A stretch of DNA of 64,000 nt from UMGS1370 sp046957575 (GCA_046957575.1 JBKUOG010000009.1:50157-114156); one strand, 5' to 3'. Numbered from the stretch's first letter, positions 17,384-25,040 are shown. Notes: a model not told the origin generated them from the sequence alone. Numbers and translations are program-made.

Positions 17384-18244
17384 ATGAAAATACTGGTTTT
17401 AGGTTCCAATGGCATGGCAGGACATATGCTGGTACAGTATTTCCACGAAAAAGGGTATGATGTGACTGCATTTGCAAGGGAAAAGGGCCATTATGCGCAG
17501 CAAATAGTGGGAGATGCTATGGACAGCAATGAATTAAAGCAGGTGCTTTGCGAAAATGCTTATGATATTGTGATAAATGCAATTGGTGTGCTGAATCAGG
17601 CGGTAGACAGGAATCTGGCAAACGGAATTTATATAAATAGCGTTTTGCCGCACTTTCTGGCAGAGGTATTGGAAGAGACCAGAACAAGACTGTTTCATAT
17701 CAGCACAGATTGTGTTTTTTCAGGCAAGAGGGGAAACTATGAAGAAACCAGCAGTCCAGATGAGAATTCTTATTATGGACGCTCAAAAGCATTAGGTGAA
17801 ATCAGGGATGAGAAGAATTTGACCATTCGTACTTCCATTATTGGTCCCGAATTGAAAAGCAGCGGAGTAGGACTGTATCATTGGTTTATGCAGCAGCATG
17901 GATGTGTCCATGGATTTGTTAATGTTTTATGGTCTGGGGTTACCACTCTGGAACTGGCAAAGGCGATGGATGCAGCAATCCAGCAAAACCTTACAGGATT
18001 ATATCATTTATCCAATAACCAGAAAATCAGCAAATTTGAGTTGCTGCAATTGCTAAATAAACACATGAGAAATAATGAAATTTCTATTATGCCAGATGAT
18101 TTTGCAGTTAGTGACAAGTCTTTAAAGAACACAAGAACCGATTTCCAGTATCAGGTTCCGGATTATGAGTTCATGATTGAAGAACTGGCAGTTTGGATTA
18201 GGGAACATAGAAACTTGTATACACAATACAATATAAAATGTTAA
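17384..18244 (+). CDS. RmlD-like SDR reductase, probable UDP-4-keto-6-deoxy-L-HexNAc reductase (WbvR-like)
   Basis: 286 residues of an extended SDR: VLGSNGMAGHMLVQ nucleotide-binding loop, HISTDCVFSG and a YYGRSK (YxxxK) active site, as in RmlD. It is followed by a CapE/FnlA-like dehydratase and a WecB-like 2-epimerase. In UDP-L-FucNAc synthesis the reductase (CapF/WbjC/FnlB) is ~370 residues with a C-terminal cupin domain; here no cupin is present. The RmlD-like reductase WbvR of the UDP-L-RhaNAc/UDP-L-QuiNAc pathway fits better. Confidence 0.78.
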   Translation: MKILVLGSNGMAGHMLVQYFHEKGYDVTAFAREKGHYAQQIVGDAMDSNELKQVLCENAYDIVINAIGVLNQAVDRNLANGIYINSVLPHFLAEVLEETRTRLFHISTDCVFSGKRGNYEETSSPDENSYYGRSKALGEIRDEKNLTIRTSIIGPELKSSGVGLYHWFMQQHGCVHGFVNVLWSGVTTLELAKAMDAAIQQNLTGLYHLSNNQKISKFELLQLLNKHMRNNEISIMPDDFAVSDKSLKNTRTDFQYQVPDYEFMIEELAVWIREHRNLYTQYNIKC

Positions 18245-18257
18245 GGAGATAAGATAA

Positions 18258-19271
18258 ATGGGAGTTTTTACAGATAAGACGCTTATGATAACAGGAGGAA
18301 CAGGATCCTTTGGCAATGCGGTATTGGAACGATTTCTGAGCTCTGATATAAAAGAGATCCGTATTTTTTCAAGAGATGAAAAAAAACAGGATGACATGCG
18401 CAGGCATTATAGAAATGATAAAATTAAATATTATGTAGGTGACGTCAGAGATGAGAGAAGCGTGGAAGAGGCCATGCATGGCGTTGATTTTATTTTCCAT
18501 GCGGCAGCATTAAAACAGGTTCCGTCCTGTGAGTTCTTTCCCATGGAAGCAGTTAGAACCAATGTGATCGGTGTTGATAATGTACTGACAGCTGCAATTA
18601 GAGCGGGAGTAAAAAAAGTGATATGCCTGTCAACAGATAAAGCAGCTTATCCCATTAATGCTATGGGAATCAGCAAAGCAATGATGGAAAAGGTATTTGT
18701 TGCCAAATCAAGGACAACTGATAAAACTGTAATATGTGGTACAAGATACGGAAATGTAATGTGTTCCAGAGGATCTGTGATTCCTCTTTTTATTGCTCAG
18801 ATTAAAGAAGGAAAACCCCTGACTATCACAGATCCGGAGATGACCCGATTTCTGATGAGTCTGGAGGAAGCGGTAGATTTAGTTATGTTTGCTTTTGAAC
18901 ATGGGCAGCCAGGGGACATTCTGGTACAGAAAGCTCCGGCGTGTACAATAGGAGTGCTTGCACAGGCAGTAAAAGAATTATTCCATGCAGACAACCCAAT
19001 TCATTATATTGGAGTACGTCATGGTGAGAAAAAAAATGAAACATTACTGACTAAGGAAGAGTGTAACCATGCACTTGATTTAGGAGAGTTCTATCAGGTG
19101 CCGGCAGATAACCGGGATCTGAATTATGAAAATTATTTTGAAAAGGGGACAGTCGGCAAAGCCGATATTGAGGAATTTACATCAGACACTACTATGCAGA
19201 TGAATGTAGAACAAGTGAAAGAGAAATTGCTGAAACTGAAGTATATACAGGAAGAGTTGAAAGACAGATAG
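18258..19271 (+). CDS. UDP-GlcNAc 4,6-dehydratase/epimerase (CapE/FnlA/WbvB-like)
   Basis: 337 residues. MITGGTGSFGNAVLERFL is the nucleotide loop, IFSRDEKKQDDMR and HAAALKQVPSCEF are signatures of the CapE/WbjB/FnlA group, and GTRYGNVMCSRGSVIPLF is highly conserved. The active-site segment reads STDKAAYPINAMG SKA-like, with Met in the MGISKAMME helix as usual for this group. These enzymes dehydrate UDP-GlcNAc and epimerise at C5 and C3 to give L-configured 4-keto intermediates. It is the first committed step of the three-gene set at 17384-20406. AAGGAGAT precedes the start. Confidence 0.88.
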   Translation: MGVFTDKTLMITGGTGSFGNAVLERFLSSDIKEIRIFSRDEKKQDDMRRHYRNDKIKYYVGDVRDERSVEEAMHGVDFIFHAAALKQVPSCEFFPMEAVRTNVIGVDNVLTAAIRAGVKKVICLSTDKAAYPINAMGISKAMMEKVFVAKSRTTDKTVICGTRYGNVMCSRGSVIPLFIAQIKEGKPLTITDPEMTRFLMSLEEAVDLVMFAFEHGQPGDILVQKAPACTIGVLAQAVKELFHADNPIHYIGVRHGEKKNETLLTKEECNHALDLGEFYQVPADNRDLNYENYFEKGTVGKADIEEFTSDTTMQMNVEQVKEKLLKLKYIQEELKDR

Positions 19272-19290
19272 GAGGGAGACCCGGATAAAC

Positions 19291-20406
19291 GTGAAAAAGC
19301 TTAAATTAATGACAATCGTTGGTACAAGACCAGAACTCATCCGGTTATCAGAGATTATTAAAAAAGCAGACATTTATTTTGAACATATATTTGTACATAC
19401 AGGGCAAAATTACAGCGATCGGCTAAATGATATTTTTTATCAGGATTTGGGTTTAAGAATGCCGGATTACTATTTGGATGTGGTGGGAGAGCATCTTGGA
19501 GAAACATTGGGAAATATCATATCCCGTTCCTATGAACTTATGGACAGAGTAAAGCCGGATGCTCTTTTGATTCTGGGAGATACAAATTCAGCACTTTCTG
19601 CCATCTCCGCAAAGCGTCTGAAGATACCGATTTTTCATATGGAGGCAGGAAATCGCTGTTTTGATGAAAATCTTCCTGAAGAAACAAATCGCCGGATAGT
19701 AGATCATATAGCAGATATTCATTTGCCATATACAGAACATGCCAGGCGCTATCTCATTTCTGAGGGGGTACAAAAAGAACACATTTATGTAACCGGTTCT
19801 CCGATGAAAGAAATCATTATGGCTCATGATTCCAAAATAAATAAAAGCAGAATTTTGGATGAACTGAAACTGGAAAAAAATAAGTATATTGTATTATCTG
19901 CACACAGAGAGGAAAACATCGATCATGAAGAACACTTTACTGGATTGATGAATGCGATCAATAAGATGGCAGAAACATATGGTATACCGGTAATTTATTC
20001 CGTCCATCCAAGAAGCGCAGCCCTGATCGAAAAAAGAAATGTCAAATTCCATTTTCTGGTAAGGGGCATGCCGCCATTTAGTTTTACAGATTACAGCCAG
20101 CTAATGCGAAATGCATATTGTGTTGTTTCAGACAGCGGAACAATGCCCGAAGAAAGTGCGATCAGTAAATTTCCTGCTGTTTGCATACGTACTTCAACGG
20201 AACGTCCGGAAGCTTTAGATAAAGGAGGTTTCATCATAGGGGGAATAGAGGAAGAATCGATTTTACAGTCGATAGATATGGCTGTAAAAATGGGAACAAA
20301 CTCTTCTAAAGTGCCGGATTATGAGGTGGAGGATGTTTCGGGAACCGTTATTCGCATTATCCAAAGCTATACTCGAATTATTGATGATAAGGTGTGGAGA
20401 AAATAG
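19291..20406 (+). CDS. UDP-N-acetyl sugar 2-epimerase (WecB/CapG/WbvD-like)
   Basis: 371 residues. TIVGTRPELIRLSEII, HTGQNYSDRLNDIF, LGDTNSAL, HMEAGNRCFDENLPEE and SAHREENID are hallmark non-hydrolysing 2-epimerase motifs. In this context it should epimerise UDP-L-RhaNAc to UDP-L-QuiNAc (WbvD) or the pneumosamine intermediate to UDP-L-FucNAc (CapG). The start is a GTG at 19291, with AGGAGGGAG about 12 bases upstream; an internal ATG at 19309 would remove conserved N-terminal residues. Confidence 0.88.
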   Translation: MKKLKLMTIVGTRPELIRLSEIIKKADIYFEHIFVHTGQNYSDRLNDIFYQDLGLRMPDYYLDVVGEHLGETLGNIISRSYELMDRVKPDALLILGDTNSALSAISAKRLKIPIFHMEAGNRCFDENLPEETNRRIVDHIADIHLPYTEHARRYLISEGVQKEHIYVTGSPMKEIIMAHDSKINKSRILDELKLEKNKYIVLSAHREENIDHEEHFTGLMNAINKMAETYGIPVIYSVHPRSAALIEKRNVKFHFLVRGMPPFSFTDYSQLMRNAYCVVSDSGTMPEESAISKFPAVCIRTSTERPEALDKGGFIIGGIEEESILQSIDMAVKMGTNSSKVPDYEVEDVSGTVIRIIQSYTRIIDDKVWRK

Positions 20407-20446
20407 AATGAATATTCTTGACAGAATGAATAGATAGGAGAAATCA

Positions 20447-21418
20447 ATGTACAGACATACAGAAATGAGAGAGGCCCATGATTTAAGAAACGAATATAAA
20501 TATTTGGTTGGCTGGGGAGCAGGAAAAGAGGAATATTTTATGCATTATAATCCGGCAATGTACCATCTGGATTATATGATCGACATAAATGAAGCATACC
20601 ATGGCAAAACGATATGCGGAGTACAAATTTCCGGCAAACAGATTTTAAAAGAATTAAAAGACCAGGGAAAGATATGTGTGATTATTTATCCCAATGCTGA
20701 ATATGAAATCATAGAACAAATCAGCGAATATCTGGATGACTTTGATATCATTGTGTCCCGTTTAATTGAAAGTAGGGGGGGTTATTCAGGGATTACATTT
20801 TCGACTTCCAGAGAAGACGAAATCATGTATCATGCTATGGAGGAACTGGGAATTCACAACCCTTATTATGTAGATATAGGTGTATGCCATCCGGTTATTC
20901 GGAACAATACATATTTATTTTACCAGAAAGGGATCAGGCAGGGATTACTGGTTGAACCCAATTTAAATATGTGCAAGTTGGCAGAGATTTATCGTCCAGC
21001 AAATAAACTGGTAAAAGCAGGAGCCTGTGCTGGTAAAGATGGCGTGCTGAAATATTATCAGCATCCTGTTTCTACATATATAGGGCATAACACATTTGAT
21101 TATAAAGCAGCATGTCAGCAGGGATTTGAAAATAACTACATCGAGATTCCGGTTCAGAATATCAATAAAATCCTGGAAGCAAACTGTGAGAGGGAACCGG
21201 ATATTTTGGATATTGATACAGAGGGAATGGACTTTGAGCTGCTAAAGGCTCTGGATACCAGCCGTTTTCCATTTAAGATGATATGTACAGAAGTGTGGGC
21301 AGACAAAAATAGGGATGAATTGGATCGGATGTTGATGAATAAGGGATACGTTCATTTTATGGATACTCTGGAAAATTCCATTTATATCTTAGAAAAAGCA
21401 CAAACGTTGCTTAAATAG
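20447..21418 (+). CDS. FkbM-family methyltransferase with N-terminal Rossmann-like module
   Basis: 323 residues. Residues ~16-110 are a divergent copy of the recurrent module (YLVGWGAGKEEYFMHY ... MIDINEAYHGK). The C-terminal part is FkbM-like: YYVDIGVCHPVIRNNT as motif I, LLVEPNLNMCK as the acidic strand, and DILDIDTEGMDFELLK as the signature acidic motif. It closes the AT-rich operon. No clear terminator follows; the queT promoter begins four bases after its stop. A methyl acceptor on the glycan is likely but unknown. Confidence 0.82.
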   Translation: MYRHTEMREAHDLRNEYKYLVGWGAGKEEYFMHYNPAMYHLDYMIDINEAYHGKTICGVQISGKQILKELKDQGKICVIIYPNAEYEIIEQISEYLDDFDIIVSRLIESRGGYSGITFSTSREDEIMYHAMEELGIHNPYYVDIGVCHPVIRNNTYLFYQKGIRQGLLVEPNLNMCKLAEIYRPANKLVKAGACAGKDGVLKYYQHPVSTYIGHNTFDYKAACQQGFENNYIEIPVQNINKILEANCEREPDILDIDTEGMDFELLKALDTSRFPFKMICTEVWADKNRDELDRMLMNKGYVHFMDTLENSIYILEKAQTLLK

Positions 21419-21421
21419 AAC

Positions 21422-21450
21422 TTGATTTACAATAAGGAGAATGCTATACT
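21422..21450 (+). promoter_or_regulatory. Sigma-A promoter for queT
   Basis: TTGATT at 21422-21427 and TATACT at 21445-21450 are separated by 17 bases. Transcription would begin near 21457, giving a leader that contains the preQ1-like aptamer. Confidence 0.7.
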
Positions 21451-21472
21451 AAGGACTGCTTATATGCGCAGG

Positions 21473-21519
21473 CACGTGTGTTCGAGACCTTCCACACGTA
21501 AAACAAAACTAAAGGAGAA
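21473..21519 (+). promoter_or_regulatory. Probable preQ1-I riboswitch
   Basis: A perfect 7-bp stem, ACGTGTG (21474-21480) with CACACGT (21493-21499), encloses a 12-base loop beginning TTCGAG. An A-rich tail ending AAAACTAAAGGAG follows. This is the layout of the class I preQ1 aptamer: one short hairpin plus an A-rich tail whose CUA pairs back into the loop, directly abutting the ribosome binding site. It precedes a QueT transporter, a known preQ1-class target. Binding would hide the GGAG and reduce translation. The loop differs somewhat from the B. subtilis sequence, so a covariance-model check is warranted. Confidence 0.72.
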
Positions 21520-21528
21520 AACCAAATT

Positions 21529-22032
21529 ATGAAAACAACCAACAAAACAGTGTACTTGATGACCCAGGGAGCAATGATTGCCGCCATCTATGTGGCGCTG
21601 ACCATGCTTTTTGCTCCCATTAGCTTTGGTCCGGTTCAATTCCGCATTTCAGAAGCATTGTGCATCCTTCCGTTTTTTACCCCCGCAGCAGTGCCGGGGT
21701 TGGCAGTGGGATGCCTTCTGGCCAATATTTTCTGCGGCGCTATGGTGCCGGATATTGTGTTCGGAACTCTGGCAACGCTTCTTGGAGCAGTTGGTTCCTA
21801 TGCTCTTAGAAAGAATAAATGGCTGGTATGTATTCCTCCAATTCTTTCTAATGCTCTGATTATTCCATTTGTGCTTCGGTTTGCCTATGGATCAGAGGAT
21901 ATGATTCCTTACATGATGCTTACAGTTGGAATCGGCGAGATTTTGGCAGTCGGACTTTTGGGGAATGCCCTGATGTTTGCGTTAGATAAGTACAAAGGTT
22001 TGATTTTTAAGACAGCAAGTATTCGGCAGTGA
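21529..22032 (+). CDS. queT: QueT-type queuosine precursor ECF transporter S component
   Basis: 167 residues, about five or six hydrophobic segments. The segment ALTMLFAPISFGPVQFRISE and the following LPFFTPAAVPGLAVGCLLAN are characteristic of the QueT family, substrate-binding subunits of energy-coupling-factor transporters for a queuosine precursor. It would work with EcfT and EcfA proteins encoded elsewhere. The preQ1-like leader immediately upstream supports both the assignment and feedback regulation. AAAGGAG lies 11 bases before the ATG. Confidence 0.9.
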   Translation: MKTTNKTVYLMTQGAMIAAIYVALTMLFAPISFGPVQFRISEALCILPFFTPAAVPGLAVGCLLANIFCGAMVPDIVFGTLATLLGAVGSYALRKNKWLVCIPPILSNALIIPFVLRFAYGSEDMIPYMMLTVGIGEILAVGLLGNALMFALDKYKGLIFKTASIRQ

Positions 22033-22043
22033 GAAAATAATGC

Positions 22044-22189
22044 AACAGTTCAGCCATGCGAAGATTCAGACAGAAAAAAGCGTTGAAAGCTTATTTTCAT
22101 AAGAGTTTTCCTGTCTGAATCTTTATAGGGCAGACGCCAGAGGCTTCTTGTCCGCGTAAGCTGACAAGAGGATGCATGACGGAACTGTT
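22044..22189 (+). ncRNA. Structured RNA-like element, copy 1
   Basis: AACAGTTC (22044-22051) pairs with GAACTGTT (22182-22189), and CATGC next to it pairs with GCATG, forming a closing stem. Inside are a 13-bp perfect hairpin (22061-22073 with 22111-22123) and a small hairpin CTTGTC (22147-22152) / GACAAG (22163-22168) whose inner GC-GTAA-GC is a GNRA-capped helix. About 50 bases around the small hairpin recur at ~63033-63081. It lies between queT and an intrinsic terminator. I do not recognise a known RNA family. It could also be a mobile palindromic repeat. Confidence 0.5.
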
Positions 22190-22218
22190 ACAAAATGACC
22201 TGCCGGAAAATGCGGAAA

Positions 22219-22273
22219 CTCCGATAGGAGACGGGTGTGTTTATGGCCCTTCTTCTATCGGAGATTCTTTTTT
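22219..22273 (+). terminator. Intrinsic terminator after queT and RNA-like element
   Basis: CTCCGATAG (22219-22227) pairs with CTATCGGAG (22255-22263), followed by ATTCTTTTTT. Between the arms is a GGAG and an ATG that opens a 10-codon frame ending TAG at the T-run; I regard this as chance, though an attenuator arrangement is possible. Confidence 0.75.
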
Positions 22274-22283
22274 AGGCAAGTAG

Positions 22284-22312
22284 TTGATTTTATTACATTC
22301 ACTTGGTAAGAT
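22284..22312 (+). promoter_or_regulatory. Sigma-A promoter for the HPr-like/YitT-type operon
   Basis: TTGATT (22284-22289), 17-base spacer, TAAGAT (22307-22312). It lies after the terminator, so the HPr-like gene is expected to be transcribed independently of queT. Confidence 0.6.
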
Positions 22313-22350
22313 AGAGTTGAATAACATCTTATAAACAACGAGGGAAAATT

Positions 22351-22608
22351 ATGATCACATTTACTTACATGATTTCAGACGTCAGCGGCCTTCATGCCAG
22401 AAATGCATTGCAGATTGCAAGGGCTGCAGAGGATTATAAATGCAGTATTAAAGTTTCCAGCAAAGGAAAAAGTGCCAATGGAAAGCTGGTGGTAAGCCTG
22501 ATTGGGCTGGCGGCTGAAAAAGGAGCAGAATTGACATTTACTCTGGATGGGGAGGACGAAGAGGAAGCAGCTGCATATCTCCAGGCTTTAGTAAAAGAGG
22601 TTATATAG
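22351..22608 (+). CDS. HPr-family phosphocarrier protein (atypical)
   Basis: 85 residues, the usual HPr length. The active-site region reads SGLHARNALQ, so phosphorylatable His15 and Arg17 are kept, but Pro18 is Asn. The regulatory loop reads KSANGKLVVSLIGLAAEKGA; alignment by length puts Leu at position 46, where Gram-positive HPr carries the Ser phosphorylated by HPr kinase. It may therefore accept phosphate from Enzyme I (or another donor) without taking part in Ser46-P catabolite signalling. It is 18 bases upstream of a YitT-type membrane protein gene and has its own promoter. Confidence 0.85.
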   Translation: MITFTYMISDVSGLHARNALQIARAAEDYKCSIKVSSKGKSANGKLVVSLIGLAAEKGAELTFTLDGEDEEEAAAYLQALVKEVI

Positions 22609-22626
22609 ACGCGGCGGGGGAGAGAG

Positions 22627-23499
22627 ATGTTTGACAAATATAAGCATAATATCGTAGTAAGAAGATGCATTACAATTGCCGCAGTAGTAGTGTCTGCGCT
22701 GCTGCAGGCGTATGTGATTCAGGTGTTTATTCGCCCGGTGAATCTTTTGTCCGGCGGGTTTACCGGAATTGCAATTTTGTTGGACCGGATTGCATCCTTA
22801 TGCGGAAAACAGTTTTCTACCTCATTAGGCATGCTGGTGTTAAATATCCCGGTAGCAGTTTTATGCAGCAGAAGTATTAGTCCCAGATTTACATTTTTTT
22901 CAATGGTTCAGGTAGTCTTGTCCAGCACCTTTTTAGAGATCTGTCAGTTTGAGCCTTTGTTTGATGATATTATGCTCAATGTGATTTTTGGCGGTTTCCT
23001 CAATGGAATTGCCATTGCAATCGCCCTGAGAGGCAATGCATCCACTGGAGGTACAGACTTTATTGCGCTCTATGTGTCCAATAAAACAGGCCGTTCTATC
23101 TGGGAGTATGTATTTGCAGGAAATGCAGTGCTGCTGTGTATTTTTGGCTATATGTTCGGGTGGCAGTATGCCGGATATTCTATTTTGTTCCAGTTTATTT
23201 CCACCAAAACCATATCCACATTCCACCACCGGTATGAACGGGTAACGCTGCAGGTTACGACATCAAAGCCGGAGGAGATTATTAAGGCGTATGTGTCCCA
23301 TTTCCGGCATGGGATTTCCTGTGTAGAGGCAGTAGGCGGCTACAGTCATCAGAAAATGGCTCTCCTGCATACAGTTGTATCCTCTTATGAAGTATCGGAT
23401 ATAGTGATGCTTATGAGAAGCCAGGATCCGCATGTGATTATTAATACAGTCAAGACTGAGAATTTCTATGGAGGGTTTTATCAGGCGCCGATGGATTAA
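22627..23499 (+). CDS. YitT-family membrane protein (DUF161 + DUF2179)
   Basis: 290 residues. Five or six transmembrane segments occupy residues ~10-200, with conserved PVNLLSGGFTGIAI and RGNASTGGTDFIAL stretches of the YitT/DUF161 family. The C-terminal ~80 residues are a soluble DUF2179-like domain (VTLQVTTSKPEEI ... VINTVKTENFYGGF). The biochemical function of the family is not established. AGAGAG precedes the ATG, and a strong terminator follows. Confidence 0.88.
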   Translation: MFDKYKHNIVVRRCITIAAVVVSALLQAYVIQVFIRPVNLLSGGFTGIAILLDRIASLCGKQFSTSLGMLVLNIPVAVLCSRSISPRFTFFSMVQVVLSSTFLEICQFEPLFDDIMLNVIFGGFLNGIAIAIALRGNASTGGTDFIALYVSNKTGRSIWEYVFAGNAVLLCIFGYMFGWQYAGYSILFQFISTKTISTFHHRYERVTLQVTTSKPEEIIKAYVSHFRHGISCVEAVGGYSHQKMALLHTVVSSYEVSDIVMLMRSQDPHVIINTVKTENFYGGFYQAPMD

Positions 23500-23505
23500 A
23501 AAGAT

Positions 23506-23548
23506 CCTGGGGTCAAAAGGCTTTTTTGACCTTTTGACCCTGGTGTTT
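23506..23548 (+). terminator. Intrinsic terminator after the YitT-type gene
   Basis: CCTGGGGTCAAAAGG pairs with CCTTTTGACCCTGG across a short CTTTTTTGA loop, followed by TGTTTTAAAA. The stem also reads well on the opposite strand. Confidence 0.8.
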
Positions 23549-23599
23549 TAAAAATAGTGTATTAACGGAAAAATAGATTGAGATAAGGATGGGAAGCAT

Positions 23600-24979
23600 A
23601 TGTATCAGATTGATTTTAAAAAGCCTCAGGCTATTCATTTTATAGGAATAGGCGGCATCAGCATGAGCGGCCTGGCAGAGATTTTATTGGAAGAGGGATT
23701 TCGGGTATCCGGATCGGATGCGCAGAAAAGTGTTCTCACTCAGCACTTAGAAGAGAAAGGCGCAAAGATTTTAATTGGCCAGCGGGCCTCCAATATTGAA
23801 GAGGGAATAGAGGCAGTGGTGTATACGGCTGCAATCCATGAGGACAATCCAGAGTTTGTGGAAGCAAAAAGGCTGCAGATTCCTATGCTTTCCAGAGCTG
23901 AACTTTTAGGAGAAATGATGCGCAATTACCGCCAGGCAGTGGCTGTAGCAGGTACTCATGGAAAGACGACGACTACTTCCATGCTGACAGAGATTCTTTT
24001 AGAAGCGCAGGCGGATCCGACCATTTCAGTAGGCGGCATGCTGGATTCGATTCAGGGGAATATCCGAATCGGCAACTCCGGTTTGTTTGTAACAGAGGCC
24101 TGTGAGTACACCAATAGCTTTCTTTCGTTTTTCCCTACCATGGAAATTATTTTAAATATTGAAGCGGACCATCTGGACTTCTTTAAGGATATTGAGGATA
24201 TCCGCAGTTCTTTCCGTTTATTTGCCGAGAGAATGCCGGAAGAGGGAACTTTGATTATTAACAGCGAGATTGAGCGCTATGAGGAGATTGCGCAGGGAAT
24301 AAAAGGGAAAATCATTACCTTTGGAAAGACAGAAAATAGTACGTACCGCGCAGAACATATCGAATATGATGAATTTGCAAGGCCGTCATATGATTTGATC
24401 AGAGAGGGAAAGCAGGTGGGAAGAATCTGTCTTGGGGTTGCAGGCGAACACAATGTATATAATTCTCTGTCCGCTATTGCTGCTGCTTTTGAACTTGGAG
24501 TTTCACTGGAAGATATTCAAAAGGGACTTGCAGGATTTTCCGGACCTCACCGCAGATTTGAGAAAAAAGGAGAGATTGGCGGAATTACCATTATAGACGA
24601 TTACGCTCACCATCCTCAGGAGATCCATGCGACTTTATCAGCCGCAAAGAATTATCCTCACAAAACGCTGTGGTGCGTGTTTCAGCCCCATACCTATACC
24701 AGGACAAAGGCGCTGATGGATGAGTTTGCAGAAGCTTTAGCAGAGGCCGATAAGGTGGTTCTGGCAGATATTTATCCGGCCAGGGAGACGGATGATCTGG
24801 GGATTAGTTCTGCAGATTTGGCAGAGAAAATAGAACAATTAGGCACAAACGTTCATTATCTTCCATCCTTTGATGAGATAGAGACATTTCTTTTGGAAAA
24901 TTGTGTCAACGGTGATTTGTTGATAACTATGGGGGCCGGAGACATTGTAAAAGTGGGAGAAAAGCTGTTGGGACAATAG
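23600..24979 (+). CDS. murC: UDP-N-acetylmuramate--L-alanine ligase
   Basis: 459 residues, normal MurC length. FIGIGGISMSGLAEILL is the MurC N-terminal UDP-binding loop, AVAGTHGKTTTTSML the ATP-binding P-loop, and IDDYAHHPQEIHATL the C-terminal Mur-ligase signature. It adds L-alanine to UDP-MurNAc in cytoplasmic peptidoglycan precursor synthesis. It is monocistronic here, bounded by a terminator before and after. The ATG follows AAGGATGGG. Confidence 0.96.
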   Translation: MYQIDFKKPQAIHFIGIGGISMSGLAEILLEEGFRVSGSDAQKSVLTQHLEEKGAKILIGQRASNIEEGIEAVVYTAAIHEDNPEFVEAKRLQIPMLSRAELLGEMMRNYRQAVAVAGTHGKTTTTSMLTEILLEAQADPTISVGGMLDSIQGNIRIGNSGLFVTEACEYTNSFLSFFPTMEIILNIEADHLDFFKDIEDIRSSFRLFAERMPEEGTLIINSEIERYEEIAQGIKGKIITFGKTENSTYRAEHIEYDEFARPSYDLIREGKQVGRICLGVAGEHNVYNSLSAIAAAFELGVSLEDIQKGLAGFSGPHRRFEKKGEIGGITIIDDYAHHPQEIHATLSAAKNYPHKTLWCVFQPHTYTRTKALMDEFAEALAEADKVVLADIYPARETDDLGISSADLAEKIEQLGTNVHYLPSFDEIETFLLENCVNGDLLITMGAGDIVKVGEKLLGQ

Positions 24980-24997
24980 TTATCCACATTATCCACA
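24980..24997 (+). promoter_or_regulatory. Two tandem DnaA boxes
   Basis: Two exact TTATCCACA nonamers abut at 24980-24988 and 24989-24997, starting at the last base of murC. They partly overlap the murC terminator stem. Confidence 0.6.
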
Positions 24998-25040
24998 TAG
25001 TTTTCAACATTTTATGTAAAGAAACTATGTGGATTTTTTT
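24991..25040 (+). terminator. Intrinsic terminator after murC
   Basis: A 13-bp perfect stem, ATCCACATAGTTT (24991-25003) with AAACTATGTGGAT (25022-25034), followed by TTTTTTT. The left arm shares sequence with the second DnaA box. Confidence 0.85.

Noticed and set aside
22236..22275. Ten-codon leader peptide opening at the ATG in the terminator loop
   Set aside because: It is very short, has no regulatory codons, and the GGAG before it is part of the hairpin region; probably chance.
22044..22350. T-box, SAM, TPP, cobalamin or c-di-GMP riboswitch upstream of the HPr-like gene
   Set aside because: None of the conserved core motifs of these classes was found, and a terminator plus a separate promoter lie between the element and the gene.
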